In this document: in pieces, positions 1-11,045 of the stretch | How positions within the stretch are numbered: the first letter of the stretch is position 1 | Layout: each line of letters opens with the position of its first letter | Assembly: GCA_032629725.1 (NCBI GenBank) | Contig: JAFEVB010000038.1 | Span: 496,001 to 560,000, forward strand | Source: Gremmenia infestans | Lineage: Eukaryota > Ascomycota > Leotiomycetes > Helotiales > Hamatocanthoscyphaceae | Length of the DNA stretch: 64,000 nt | Direction: 5' to 3' | Program-made: the position numbers and the translations under genes | The notes under the pieces: generated by a model | Databases searched by the model: none | The model's input: only the letters and a program-made list of their open reading frames with translations | Told to the model about the DNA's origin: nothing

Positions 1-493
1 TCATGGTACGCTGCATACTGACGCAAACCGCCGTCGAGAAGGCCTCCCAACGAGTTCATGGCATCTGGAACGGTGATGGTGCCAGCTACGTGTGTTTGGT
101 GGACTTGGCCGGCGACGCGTGAGCCGGGTGAGAAGCGAGTGACGAGCGGTCCGGTACGGACGACTTCGCCGGCGAAATCGGACCTGGCGCAGCAGCGTAA
201 GTTGAGTGTGACATTTGCAATGAGAATGGGACGTACGCTGGGACTATGGTGGGTTTGAGTGGCCAGTAATATGTTCCCTGGTGTATTTATCAGAGGGAAG
301 CAACAGACAGGGCAGATAGAAATACCTGCGCGATCATCAGGTCCCGGTAGTTCAACGATACCGCATGGATCTTGATCAGGACGTCAAAATCTCCTATCTC
401 AGGTACAGGAGACTCCTCAAGCAGTAAGTTTCCAAAGCCCGACTTGTCTCGAAGTACCCATTGCTTCATGGTTGTGGGGAGTTTATATGCCAT
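1..493 (-). CDS. Zinc-type/quinone oxidoreductase-like protein, 5' part (runs off window)
   Basis: Exon 1 runs from the ATG at 493 to about 326 and ends at a GTATTT donor. It encodes an MDR-type N-terminus: a KQWVL strand, then a V-S-L-N-Y-R-D-L-M-I-A segment, which is the GroES-like start of fungal NADPH:quinone reductase/zinc-type alcohol dehydrogenases. A second block (about 1-186) reads S-D-F-A-G-E-V-V, then S-R-V-A-G-Q-V, then L-L-D-G-G-L-R-Q-Y, the next conserved stretch of the same fold. The acceptor is unclear: the roughly 15 residues normally following M-I-A are not cleanly visible and the CAG near 186 does not keep phase, so there may be a small exon or a frameshift. By family the protein would reduce quinones or related carbonyls with NADPH. 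The rest lies outside the window. Confidence 0.8.
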
Positions 494-1840
494 TGCGTGT
501 GCTCGAGTATAAGAAACTAATTGGAGGGAGGAGACCAGGCAAGCTATAGAGCGAGATGAATTGCAGAGCAGAAATATGTTGGCAGGGACAGCTATGGTTA
601 TATAGATATATTCTGATAGTACTTCTGATTATCAATTCCCAGGTATCATACCATAACCCCATAAATTCGAACTAGCCGACTTCCGATTTATGGCTGATGG
701 GCGGCCCGTGTATTGCCCCGTGTGGAAGCTACGAACGCCACACCCGCTGTTAATTGACAACCTATTCCCCCGACGACGTCTTTAAACCTCATTATTACGT
801 AGAGTTTCTTCGAGTACGTGCTTGCCTTTTCGTTTACGAAGCACTATATACCTAGGCACCTTTTTAGCATAAATAGCTAATGGAAAGGGATATGCATATT
901 CTCACTTCCGGCTTATACCTAAGGTAGTTCCACAGGTTTATTTATTATATATTGCCTCTCGGTTTATAGTTCCAAGGAGGGGATATTCCTTGTTATGCAG
1001 ATAGCAAAAGTTAAAACCAATGCCACAGACCAGTTGTCACGTAGTACCTTCAGCGCAATAAAGACCAAAACTCTCAAAGCAAAGAAGAAAAACACTTCCA
1101 TGAATAATAAAAGAATATCTATAAGTAAACTCGCTCATCAAGTCAACTTCTGTGCTGCTTTGGTGAGTTTTTTCCATAAGCTTGTAGCGCTGTGCTGGAA
1201 ATCTGACGAGGGTTCAAGCATTCATGGCGCATATTTAAATCCCATTCCTGATACCTTGTATTGCGAAGATTTGCAACCGTTGAATCTGTTATTCGCAGTT
1301 TCTAAAGATGAGGTTCAGAATCGCTGGAATTGGTTTCCGCTATAATTATCTCCTAACACTAGAGAGGAGATCTTGATATTAGAATGGATAATTTTAAAGC
1401 CGTGGGACGTAGGGCGTGGTATGAGCGTGGTAGTCGACCTAAAGGTATAATGCCTAATACCCTATCTTATGAACTCTCTAATCTCCTAGACATAGAAAAG
1501 AAACCGTCTTACACTTACCAATTTCATTATCTTTTTCAATACACATAGGATCGACATCTTTTCCCCGCCTCCAATCCAGTTTCTATCTATATCTTTGACG
1601 TAACCTACCCTGAACCTGGCCTATTTATTAATCAAAGATTAAGGACATAAATATAGCGACACCTTAAGCCCGCTCCTGCATTAGCCTTTTCCTCTACACA
1701 GCTGGCTCAATAAAGTGATTTATAGGTATCCGCTTGATCTGAAATCCATTGATTTGACCCCCACGCTGCTAGCATTACCTCTCTATACCACCAATGACCA
1801 CTTCTACCGGACCGGTACTAGGAAATTGACATAGGATATC
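494..1840. other. Intergenic, no supported gene
   Basis: This is the upstream region of the oxidoreductase followed by AT-rich spacer. An open frame at 995-1345 (+, 116 codons) is lysine/serine-rich at its start and matches no family I know. I cannot support it as a gene. Confidence 0.5.
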
Positions 1841-1841
1841 A

Positions 1842-2012
1842 GCGGAAACTTTGCACATTGAGCTATCTGGCGACCCGGAGGTGAAAACCGACATACGCGG
1901 CATTATAGCAACTATTGCTACGCAAAAGATTCATTACAACAACGGCCTTGGGCGTGGCATGACCCCAGATGAGATGACTTATCAGGCGGCGTGCTTGTTC
2001 TCGCGCCGCTGG
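1842..2012 (+). pseudogene. Unrecognised orphan exon
   Basis: After a possible acceptor (ATATCAG, ending near 1841) about 55 codons read like genuine protein: H-I-E-L-S-G-D-P-E-V, then Q-K-I-H-Y-N-N-G-L-G, then M-T-P-D-E-M, then A-C-L-F-S-R-R-W. A TGA follows at about 2010. The composition is far more protein-like than the surroundings. No convincing preceding exon is visible, and downstream pieces (2129-2486) are not clearly continuous. It could be one exon of a decayed gene. I do not recognise the family. Confidence 0.3.
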
Positions 2013-2766
2013 ATCCGGCTCCGCTGTTGAAGATTTGTGAGACTATATAGTACGGTCTTCCTAACATAACCCTGTTTTTCTCCTGATATCAGGTATATAT
2101 CCGTGCCAGCAAACTCATCCAGATTACCATGCGTTCTCGACAACCTCTTATACTTCCACAACCCGTATGCGTATGCCTTACAGACAGGCAGCCATACCAG
2201 CATATAGGTACTTGCCAGCCTCGACCTCGCAGCCCAGTTTCCCGATGGCCGAGATCCGAGGATGGTGTGGCTGATGCATCGGAGCGAAAAGATGATGGGG
2301 AAGGGGAAGTGGACTAATAAATTGCCTTTTCAGGACGATGGGCGGGTGTTGAGGAGGTTCTGGTTGCTATCAATCCGGATTCGAATGAGGGGAAGAAGAA
2401 GGCTTGGTTATGGCACAGGGCGGGTGGTGAAGGGAGTGGTGAGAATGAGAGTTGGTTATGAAGAAACGGAAAAAGGAAGCTGTTGATGAAGGGAGATAGA
2501 CTGTAGGCTATTGAAGGCTTAGTTAAGGTTTAGATATCATTTACGGTTATCTACTAGAACTTAATACTTTAATTTTGTCTGGCCACTGTCCTATGAATTC
2601 CCTCCAAGGTTTTAATAGAAAAGGGCCGTATTCATCAAAGGCCTAGTCAAGGCCTTGGGCTCAAAGCTGTAACAGAGCGGAACAAACAAGGGTGTGAAAT
2701 CTGTCCGTTAGCAGGAACAACCGCCAGCTTCAAGTCAGCTTCTACATAGGTAGCACCTTTCATTTC
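2013..2766. other. No supported gene
   Basis: Several overlapping short frames exist on both strands (for example 2129-2486 + and 1982-2203 -), but none has a recognisable motif or clean exon structure. The minus strand has a GTAAGG donor near 2183, so an additional broken exon here is possible. Confidence 0.35.
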
Positions 2767-3304
2767 CTACAATTTTGCGAGCCACGGATTGGAGTGCTGC
2801 TCCAAGGCAAATTCCATCTTGAACTTCATCGGAGATATATATTTTGAAGTGAATGGACTAGCATACAGAATCAAGGAAACCCATCTCTCAGGTACGTCCG
2901 GCTGCATAAGACACCCGGTCATTAATCTGGTCGCGTGATTAGCATAAGGAGCTTTCTCATGTCCATTTTCATTCCTGCTCCATACAAAGAGAGCGATCAC
3001 AAGTATACTTCGTATCTCAACAAGTGTCAAGTGCGGCAAGTAGCTCTGGATGAAGGGAATCCTCCCCTCTTGCATTAACAAGGCCACCATGTCTTTCAAC
3101 AGTATGGGAGTATGCTGCTTCTTCTTGTGTGGCTGAGCTTGTTAAAACGGGGATTTGGCAGGATGGCTGTCTCGTAATTAGCCTGCCAAAAAAGTAGCTA
3201 GTCGTGCCTGTCATGTAGCCGCAATACCCTCCACAGCTCTGGCACTTGGTTGTTAGAATTGTGAAAGGGCCTAAACCCAAACAAAGAAGGATCACGCTAG
3301 CCAA
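2767..3304 (-). pseudogene. Hypothetical protein in two overlapping frames
   Basis: Two minus-strand frames overlap near 3017-3099. The upstream one (start 3304) opens with a hydrophobic stretch (A-S-V-I-L-L-C-L-G-L-G) and has a cysteine cluster (C-Q-S-C-G-G-Y-C). The downstream one (to 2767) contains a helical hydrophobic segment (I-R-S-I-L-V-I-A-L-F-V-W). Joining them needs a frameshift or a missed intron near 3100. No family is recognised; a small membrane protein or its remnant is possible. Confidence 0.25.
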
Positions 3305-4335
3305 GGGTTAAAGATTTGGTAGAAGTGTGTGTATATGTAGACGACAGCACTGCTGATAACCCTATTCATGAGTTCGAGTTGTAGGGATTTCCCCCGCAGC
3401 TTATCCAAGAGAAGGCTTATTTCCTCCGTACGCTATTTTCGAGCCACTAGAGCTTCTTATCTTTCCGACGGGTCGTCCGTGAGTGGTTTTTATGGAGAGG
3501 CGGGGTGGATATTGTCCCCGCACCGCCGTACTCCGTCAAGATAAGGGGAGCTAGCCCTGTTTTGCCCCCATTTTTACTCGCACCTTTCAATGCAATGTGC
3601 TGGATCTTGCTCGTAAATACACTGAAACATCATCTTGTGATTATTGTTCAAGCTGTACTGACTTCTATATGTGGCATATATAATTAGATCATGCTGAGTA
3701 AAGCCGCGAGACTAAGCGCTTGTGACGAATGCTCTAGAATTGTAAGTTGGCCGACAGAAGGATGACGTGCGTAGCGAAGAATCATTCTTAACTGGATCTT
3801 GGAAATAGAAACAAAGATGTGAAGGCGGAGAACCTTGTTCCCGCTGTAATCGTAAGTGCAACCCGATCTTCCGTCGGATAGCAGGGCTTCGCTGACTATT
3901 GATTACTTTCAGGTCTATCAGTTGAGTGTCAGCATCGAATAGTACAGAATAAACCCTTAAAAACAGGGAAAACATCTTCTATACAAGTTAGCTCTTACTG
4001 TTTTCATTCGCTCACTTGTTATATATTTTTGACTCAAGGGCCGTCTAATATCTTGCTGCAGGGTGGGAGACTTACCCCCCGTGCAGTCTGATATATTCGT
4101 TCTCAAAATTATGTGTCTACGTTTTCCCTAGTGCTTTGGATCCGATCTCCCTGTTCTGAGAGTTGAAGTTCTCTGCATTTGAAATCTTGTATTTCTAGGT
4201 CTTTTCAAGAACGTCACTATATCAAGATTGTCCTTGCATGGAATTTTTAAATTTTGGCATTATCTTATGCATTTGCTAACTTATTGTTCAATGATAGACT
4301 ACGGGACCTAGTAATATAATTTCTGATCACATCAA
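3305..4335. other. No supported gene
   Basis: Open frames at 3505-3687 (+) and 3712-3975 (-) lack recognisable motifs. The rest is AT-rich with no clear signal. Confidence 0.4.
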
Positions 4336-4342
4336 TAATAAA

Positions 4343-4587
4343 ACAGCGCCGACTGGGAAGCCCAAGCGGCGTGCGGCTGTGAACAAAAGAGCTAGAACCG
4401 GCTACATAATATGCAAGCAAAGGTAAGCTAACATTATGGCGATCGGCTCAGGCTTATATTAATAACATCTGGCAATAGGCGAAAGAAGTTCGATGAAGCT
4501 CTGCCAAGATGCGGAGATTGCGAGAGACTTGACCTCAAGTGCTATCGAGTCCGCGGACCCTCAGGATCAAGTCCAGAGGACCAATAG
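4343..4587 (+). pseudogene. Decayed Zn2Cys6 transcription factor N-terminus
   Basis: A basic stretch (K-R-A-R-T-G) leads into a binuclear zinc cluster split by a 56-bp intron (donor GTAAGC at 4423, acceptor CAATAG ending 4478). The intron sits just before the R-R-K-K motif, a position common in this family. Expected spacing is kept, but the first cysteine is Tyr (G-Y-I-I-C) and the third is Phe (K-K-F-D-E); four of six cysteines remain (I-I-C, R-C-G-D-C, L-K-C). An in-frame TAG follows at 4585-4587. TGC to TAC and CAG to TAG are RIP-type transitions; TGC to TTC is not. Without two cysteines the domain could not bind two zinc ions. Further matching-looking sequence to about 4700 is too decayed to define. 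Confidence 0.6.
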
Positions 4588-4869
4588 AATGCGCCGTCTC
4601 CGAGGGTATATACTATATCGAAGTTCCGCCGGAGCTGCGAAACAGGGATCTCCCATCTAACCGCTTACTATTTATAGCAGGCGGTCGTGTATTCTGCCGG
4701 CCAAACTAACCTTAATAGAGAGATCAGATTAGATAATTTAAAATTATTTAACGCGTCCTAGCTAGATATATAGCAACGCGTCTTCTGTTTTTATAATTGC
4801 TCTTCTAAATGCAAACCCGATCGAGTCACTTGCGTTCTAGTTATTAACCTTACTCTTACTACGTGTAAC

Positions 4870-6540
4870 CTAGCTAATAGATCTTCTCTACCCTAACCGG
4901 ACCTATAGCGTATTAATTTGTATAAAGTGCTAATATGCTATCCACTCGACTGCTATTACGCGTCATCTATATAATAACTATAAAGGTGCTATCCCGCACG
5001 GCAAGACTTAAGAATATGCTCGTCTATTTACTCCCGATTATCTCTTACCTCCACGAGATATTAAGCAACTCTACATTCTAATAAACATGCTACTAATCCC
5101 TTACCTACAGATCTATAATAATGCTTACTGCTATAAGCTATGCTCTCCTGAACAGCCCTTTATTATTCGTGATTAGAACAGGATTCTTAAACATTTAAAG
5201 ATAGTCTACTAGTAGACTAGAAATAAAGGGTTTAAAGATCGGCTGTCCAGATCACGCCTCCCGCTTAGCACTGCCGCCTACTTCCCTATCGTCTGCTAGA
5301 CTTTCCACACGAAGGGCTATACCTGCTACTTCCTTATTAATAATAGTAAGCCCGGCTCTAATCCAGCACCAGCTTAACTTGCAGACGCCCTTAAGAAACC
5401 ACCCCTTAGTCTCCGAGAACAAGTGGAGCAGACCCTTACTTAGAAGCTCCAAGCACCTAAGCCCGATATTACATCGCGCCATAAGACTAAGGTCTCCCTA
5501 TAGCTCGACTTAACACAATAGGAGCGGTACTTTTAGGGTTATAACTTGAGTCGGGTTATACGCCTCCTTAATCTTCTAATGCCTTATCCTCTATTCGACC
5601 CCGATCAGCCGGATAATCACCTCGTCCTCGTCCTTAATTCCTTTAACCGTCTCATCAAGCAAGCCTAAGAATCGCTCTAAACCAACCGGATCAATATCTT
5701 TAATTAGCAGCGTATTAGCAGCTTCCTTACCCGCCGTACCACCAACTTCTCGCTAGTGCATAAGCTTTAAGAGGGAACTTACACTATATGTAAGAAGGTG
5801 TGGAAGCAACTGCTAAGCTTTATTTATCGGCGCGTCTAGCAGAACTAAGGCCCTAAGCTCTCTTATCGTCTAACCGACGCTTAAGTGATAGCCCTCGATC
5901 GAGCAATGCAAGCTGCGGCCGAGCTTGCCTAGGAACAGCAAAGCACTAGTCTAGCGCCAATACAGCTTTAGCAAAGTCTTAATTATGCTACGATCCAACT
6001 ATATATCTTACTGCTAGACCATGCTTTATTCGATACAATTTATGATAGCATCGTTGTCGTCTTTATGGCGGTTCTTGGTATTAGAGATCCTGGATTATCG
6101 GTTGATCAGAATACCACATTTAGCGATTCTCTGCATTATACCCCATATCTCTCTGCCTTTATTAAGATAGCCCAGCTCCTCGTTATTTAACGGGTAGTGC
6201 TCGCAGTAGATCGAGGTGAGGTTCTATATGTTACTAATATATTAAATGTTATACAAGAGCGCTTTATAGTATATAGCACATACTCCCCTATAAACTGGGC
6301 ATAAAAGCTATGCAGTTTTAGAAAGCAGATCAATAAGATTACCACCTCTCTAGGATATATCTCCTGGACCGATAATAGCGAATACCTTAGCTATAAGGGC
6401 CTGGAGCTAGGCATGACCGACTTGAAGAAGTTCCTAGCAACCCAGACAGCCGCTGCATAGTCGCTCCTAGAGGAGCTGCTACGTGTACATCCAGACGAGG
6501 AGCGAGGCGACGTTGTTCCACCGGTTAATCTTTACCGGCT
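4870..6540 (+). pseudogene. RIP-mutated relic of a telomere-linked RecQ-helicase-type protein (N-terminal region)
   Basis: Across about 1.7 kb the plus strand shows blocks in the order I associate with the large N-terminal region of fungal telomere-linked RecQ-like helicase proteins: V-W-K-Q-L-L-S-F-I-Y-R-R (about 5790), a block with L-D-H-A-L-F-D and V-F-M-A-V-L-G-I (about 6010-6080), Y-T-P-Y-L-S-A-F-I-K-I-A-Q (about 6140), S-P-I-N-W-A (about 6285), T-T-S-L-G-Y-I-S-W-T-D (about 6345) and L-E-L-G-M-T-D-L-K-K-F (6401 on). Many TAG/TAA codons interrupt it at Gln-like positions and the frame shifts several times upstream. The helicase domain itself is absent. Family recognition is from memory of the conserved blocks, not from a search. 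Mutation density falls after about 6475 although the frame continues. Confidence 0.55.
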
Positions 6541-7218
6541 TAAGGACGATCCTACCTCTTATGAACGCTGGCTATTTTGCGCTGCAATATCAGGTTGGGA
6601 TCATGATCAAGAGGTTACAGCAGTTCAGGACCGCTGCCTCCTCGCTGCACTAAACAGTCAGATGCATACCATCCTTCAGTATGGGCAGAGTACAGCTGTC
6701 ACTGGCTTGCGTCACGAGGCCCTCAGTGCTACCCTCGAGAAGCTTAAGTCTTTCTCCGAGCGCCTTCCTTCTCTTAAATACTCTCCTGACCCATGGACGC
6801 TTTCGCACATCATTGCACAAACTACGTCCTTGATTCACTATTATGAGATAGCTCTATCGATACATCGCATATCTGCCGCAGCGGCGAGAAATATCGGGCG
6901 ATGGCCGATAAACCCTCCAAGACCATTCTACAAAAAGACTTTTGGCGCCTGCTTCCGACCGGCTCCCTAAACAACATCTCAGAGCTTGGACGGGCGTGGA
7001 AAATGCAGCAAAGAAATGCAACGAGAATGGATGACTATATAAACTCGCTGCAGTGGACCTGGGAGGTCTTTGAGGCCAAACATATTCCGCTTATGTTTGC
7101 TGAGCTCAATTCATCTCGCAACTACATTAGTATGCTAGATAAGATTAGAAGTCGTGTGAGCGAGATAAATGGTCGGCGTTTGAATATTAAGGCTTTTCCA
7201 TCTCTCCAAAAACCCTAG
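6541..7218 (+). pseudogene. Unrecognised, little-mutated coding segment with one frame change
   Basis: In the same frame as the helicase-type relic (6401 on) the reading continues without stops to 6970. The sequence is protein-like (Y-E-R-W-L-F-C-A-A-I; V-Q-D-R-C-L-L-A-A-L-N; L-E-K-L-K-S-F-S-E-R-L-P; H-Y-Y-E-I-A-L-S-I-H). Near 6900 a second frame takes over (F-W-R-L-L-P-T-G-S-L-N-N; then L-D-K-I-R-S-R-V-S-E-I) and ends at 7218. The style suggests an alpha-helical protein, and a fungal transcription-factor-type middle region is one possibility, but I do not recognise it. The change of frame implies an indel or missed intron. Confidence 0.4.
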
Positions 7219-7375
7219 AAAACACTTACTCTCCGTGACTTAGCAAAGACTCGACTCAGGGGCCCCCTTTACCGTACCGGGAAGACTAAGTTATACGGTA
7301 TGATTTCAGTCTATTGCTTGCACGAATAAACTAATATATTTTAGCATTATCATCGACAACTATACATCTTGTGGG

Positions 7376-7783
7376 ATGACTGAGACCGGGGAGTCAGACT
7401 CGGATGAAGAATTAGAGTATAGATTGACTTTTAATGCGCCCACTAGCATAAACTCGTCGAGAACGCTGTCGATTTCTACAGGCACATTACCGCCAGTTGT
7501 CTTTAAGACTATACAGCAAAAGCTAGTATGCGCTCACGGGGTTGGAGATTTTGCAATCAATTCAATAAAGGAGCAGTCACAAAGAGAGTTGCAAGAGTCA
7601 GACTTTAGTTTACAAGACGCAGAAGGGAGGGTTATGACTAGCTTTATGGTAACAAACAACTTAGCTGCGTTTGCTGAGCGCCTACGAAATTGGATACAAG
7701 ACCTACCAGCTACAATCCACTTCGGGTACGGCAAGGCACCGGGACATGATGGCTCACCCTGCCCTATTCGGGGTATTCGCTAG
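7376..7783 (+). CDS. Hypothetical acidic-start protein or exon
   Basis: This is an open frame of 135 codons from an ATG at 7376, beginning with an acidic stretch (E-S-D-S-D-E-E-L-E). No domain is recognised. It lies just downstream of the broken segment at 6541-7218 and could be another exon of the same gene: GTAAT/TAG-like splice sites are possible in 7219-7375 but none is convincing. Confidence 0.3.
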   Translation: MTETGESDSDEELEYRLTFNAPTSINSSRTLSISTGTLPPVVFKTIQQKLVCAHGVGDFAINSIKEQSQRELQESDFSLQDAEGRVMTSFMVTNNLAAFAERLRNWIQDLPATIHFGYGKAPGHDGSPCPIRGIR

Positions 7784-9240
7784 TCATAAGTAATGTTTCA
7801 GCTCGCATGGCCACTGTACTGTAACAGGTAGCGTTTTATAAGAAAAATATATCACTGTTCCAGTATCGAAAAGCCTCAATTTAGTAAAAGTAGTTTACCC
7901 GGTCGAATCTTCAGCCATCTTATCGCCCTTTCCTCACCTTCCCCCTGCTACTGCTTCCCATCGGGTCCCAACCTTACCTTGACCGCCAGGCAAACAGAGG
8001 CTAGAGTTCAATGACTCTTTTCTTGACTTTCCTCGGGATTTTAAGCGTTGCAGCGGGAGTTTGTGGTAGAAGTATTGGTTGTTTTTGAGTGATGTGCCTG
8101 GAAACTTGGAGTCGCGATGGAAATTTGAGGTGGAAGTGCTGCGGTGTTTTTAGAGCGATGTGCCCTGGGATTTAAGGACTACTATTTATGTACAAGTCAA
8201 TCAAATTGTATAGGCGTTCAGATAGATAACTTTTGAATAACTACGAAAAGAAAGACTGTGGTATGTTATCTTATGTCGGTTAGAAGAACACTGATTGAGG
8301 TATTTGGCCCCTCCGTTTAATTTATAGCTTTTTGTGAGATCGGGCTTATATAAGAGATGTTGGTTGATTGCTTATTTCGCTATGTGAAAACCCTATATTT
8401 ACAGCTCGGCGTTGCTGTTGATGACAACAAAAGACACGATGCTCAAAGTTACTATGATAGCTGCACAAAAGCAGCAACATTCGTCTGACGTGATAATTGA
8501 TCCACAATAAAGAATACGGTACAAGATGGTCATCATGGCTAGCGTGGTTGCGGTCTTAGGAAAGACATTAGGGCATAAGTTCAAAATCTAGGTTCAATTA
8601 TTTAGCAGTTACTTGCGCAGAAGGCTTTTACATATTAATAGAAGAAAAACTTGTTAAAGAGGGCGCGTAAAGCCGAAAGGCCCGCAGGCTAATTGCTATC
8701 CAAAGTCTGACAGCTAATAGGAGAATGCTTATCCGCCGTGGTCATCAAGAAGCCGGCTGACCACATGAGAGAAAGTCCAGCCTGATAGGGCGCATGCCTA
8801 CTATAGCTAAAATCATCGCTAGGTGTTTGCGTGTATAAGCACTATTATGTGGACTGCATCTCTAGAGATCATGACAATGAAAGCAGCTGACCATGGTTTG
8901 GAAAGTACTAATTATAAGCGAGTTTTTTTTTAGAATTCGGCCTACTTAGGCTATAATCCGTGAAGCTCTCACATTAGAGATTTCTTCTCAAACAAGTATA
9001 AAGGAAGGTTTTCTCTAGCTAATTGAAAGCACTTCCTTATATCTATACGATTGCAATACTTTATGGGATCCTTCCAAGATATTTAAAACATCTTTAGGCC
9101 CTGAGTTACGAGAGAAGATATGCATGATATAGCGGTCGGCGGCTTTTTAGGTTAGTCTCTTAAGTACACATGCGTAGAGAGCTTCACATACCTTTATCAT
9201 TAGAAGATTTTCCCGTTATAACCTCTTGCCATTTCTGTCT
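7784..9240. other. No supported gene
   Basis: A 61-codon minus-strand frame at 8399-8584 has a hydrophobic C-terminal half but no other support. Around 7960-8170 two similar segments (ttgtggtagaagt..ttggttgttttt and gaggtggaagt..gcggtgttttt) suggest a short diverged direct duplication. Nothing else is evident. Confidence 0.4.
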
Positions 9241-9249
9241 AAGCAGTTC

Positions 9250-10150
9250 CCAGATTTGTATTATGTCGTCCATATCACTTTATTAAAGATTATTATTACT
9301 CTGCGCAAAAATGCCGTTCGTACGGCATAATCTCCAATTCTCATTTTCGCCACCATCAAGTCGAGGCCTGCCTAGCGTAGCTTGGTCTACCGTTAACCTA
9401 CGTAACTACGCCACCTGCATAGCGATATACTCACCGGCAACTATTAAATTAATTAATAGAATGCAATAAGCCCATATTCTCTATAGAGCTAAGGACACTC
9501 GAGGATCTTCAATCTCGCAGGCCATAAGAGACAATCCCAGCATTCTAATACTATTCTATCCTTCAAGGTAAATTTTTCGAGTATCCTCGATCTTGCATTC
9601 CTCTCCCGAGAGGTATGCAAGTGTCTCCTAAGCAGGTGGATTAACTTTAAACAGATTAAAATCTATTGCTTTTCGGAGCAGGTCGCTATCAACAGCAAAC
9701 TATGTTATCCAGAAATCAATTTCTTCAAGATCATCAGCCTAAAGAAGGGCGTCTTCAATAAATTCTCTAAGGATTTTATCAACCATCAACCGCATTGCCC
9801 CATCAGATACAAATTAACTACTAGAGATACATCTTCTTCAGGTAAAGATCTACTTACAGCTCGTAAAAGATCTTCCGCGCGCCAATCCGTCCAACTGAGC
9901 CTTAGTAGAGGATCTAGCGTTCTTGGTCGACTTTTCCTCGACAAAGCATTCTGTACGTACCAATTACCTATCCTCTAGTATAAGTTAAGTTCTAGCAAAG
10001 TAGCGGTAGCTTACCTAAGCTTGGTCTTCTTGGATTCAAGAGAAGGCTGTTTGATTTTGATACGTTAGGAGGCGCTAAGTTATAGCTTGAGGAATTTGAT
10101 CTTTAGACTGGCGTCGACGACTCGCTAGCAACGGCCAGCAGATTTCCTGC
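9250..10150 (-). pseudogene. RIP-mutated coding relic of unknown family
   Basis: On the minus strand, frames interrupted by TAG/TAA/TGA read as one protein: S-D-L-L-R-K-A-I-D-F-N-L-F-K-V (about 9690), L-A-Y-L-S-G-E-E-C-K-I-E-D (about 9620), L-G-L-S-L-M-A-C-E-I-E-D-P-R-V (about 9520), then L-D-L-M-V-A-K-M-R-I-G-D-Y-A-V-R-T-A-F-L-R (about 9320-9370). Most interruptions fall where Gln would fit, as RIP would produce from CAG/CAA. A separate start-like frame (M-D-D-I-I-Q-I-W-E-L-L) begins at about 9272. I do not recognise the family. A transposon-encoded or a normal cellular protein are both open. Confidence 0.45.
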
Positions 10151-10330
10151 CCATTTTGCTGAGATTATGTTTATCCACAGATTGTAAAGCCAACCATAAG
10201 AGAGAGAAGGCTTTTCGAACTTTAAAATATCTTTTAGCTTTAATTCAACCGGAATATCGTTATACTCTAGCCCTTGAAGAAGGACAGGAAGTGGTCTGGA
10301 GATTGGTGGGAACCCTTCTCTTACTATCTT

Positions 10331-10480
10331 TACAATTATTTATTTATTTATTTATTCTATTAACGTCCTATGTAAGTCTAAGACTATATAGGACGGCGCT
10401 AGCTAAGCTAGAGCGGTCAAGAGAGTGTGCTATATAGATAATGCCATATAAGTCCGGTTGGAATCTGAGGAACAAGTCCT
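10331..10480 (-). mobile_element. 5'-truncated LINE 3' end (subfamily B)
   Basis: A (TTTA)n tract is followed by a roughly 140-bp segment nearly identical to 12590-12735: ctaagactatatag..cggcgctagctaagctag..ggttggaatct. The same tract and segment terminate a full-length LINE at 19287, so this is a 3' UTR with an A-rich tail of a minus-oriented, severely 5'-truncated copy. The upstream boundary was not resolved. Confidence 0.7.
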
Positions 10481-10875
10481 AAAGAAGTGAAAAAACAGCA
10501 GAAAACAGCCCTTAAATAAGCCTCCTAGCAATAACTCCTTCTATAACCGCCTTCCACTTATACCACCCGCATTTAGACGTGCCACTACACGTAGCCCAAC
10601 CTATATGCCTACTACCACCGCCCTAGGTTCTAGTCTTGTCAGGCAGGACCGTTGCCACTTCTACAGATACAGACCGCCCAAGCCGTAGAGCTGCAGAGGG
10701 TGTCTATAAGGGCAGGGTCACGAATCCTGCCTATATAGACCGCCTGCCGTACCTCCTATATCCCTAAATGCAACTGAAAGTGGATATACGTATCGTGTTC
10801 TGCGTAGGAGGCCCAATGTCGGTAGGTTTGCAGTAGGTATTTCATATCTATTTTGATGGATAAATGTCAGTGGGG
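10481..10875. other. No supported gene
   Basis: A frame at 10718-10978 (-) owes its length to the adjacent minisatellite. No other coding signal is seen. Confidence 0.4.
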
Positions 10876-10884
10876 GTTTAGTTG

Positions 10885-11045
10885 GAAGCAAACCTGCAAC
10901 CCCGCTATCCTGCAACCTGCACAACCTCCAATCCTGCAACCTGCACAACCTGCAATCCTGAACCCCGCTATCCTGCAACCTGCAATCCTGAACCCCACTA
11001 TCCCAATCCTGCAGCCTGCAATCCTGAAACCCACGACCTAATCTG
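10885..11045. repeat. Minisatellite patch, CCTGCAA-type units (C-rich on +)
   Basis: Irregular tandem copies of short units built from AATCCTGCAACCTGC and CACAACC, with interspersed CCCCGCTATC. Two more patches of the same motif family occur at 13225-13390 (opposite strand) and 26410-26530 (this strand). Confidence 0.8.

Noticed and set aside
995..1345. 116-codon open frame as a gene
   Set aside because: No start context, motif or splice structure, and low-complexity composition.
10885..11045. CRISPR-like array or coding proline/glutamine repeat protein
   Set aside because: Units are irregular, with no constant spacers, and the open frames come from the repeat itself. The context is eukaryotic.
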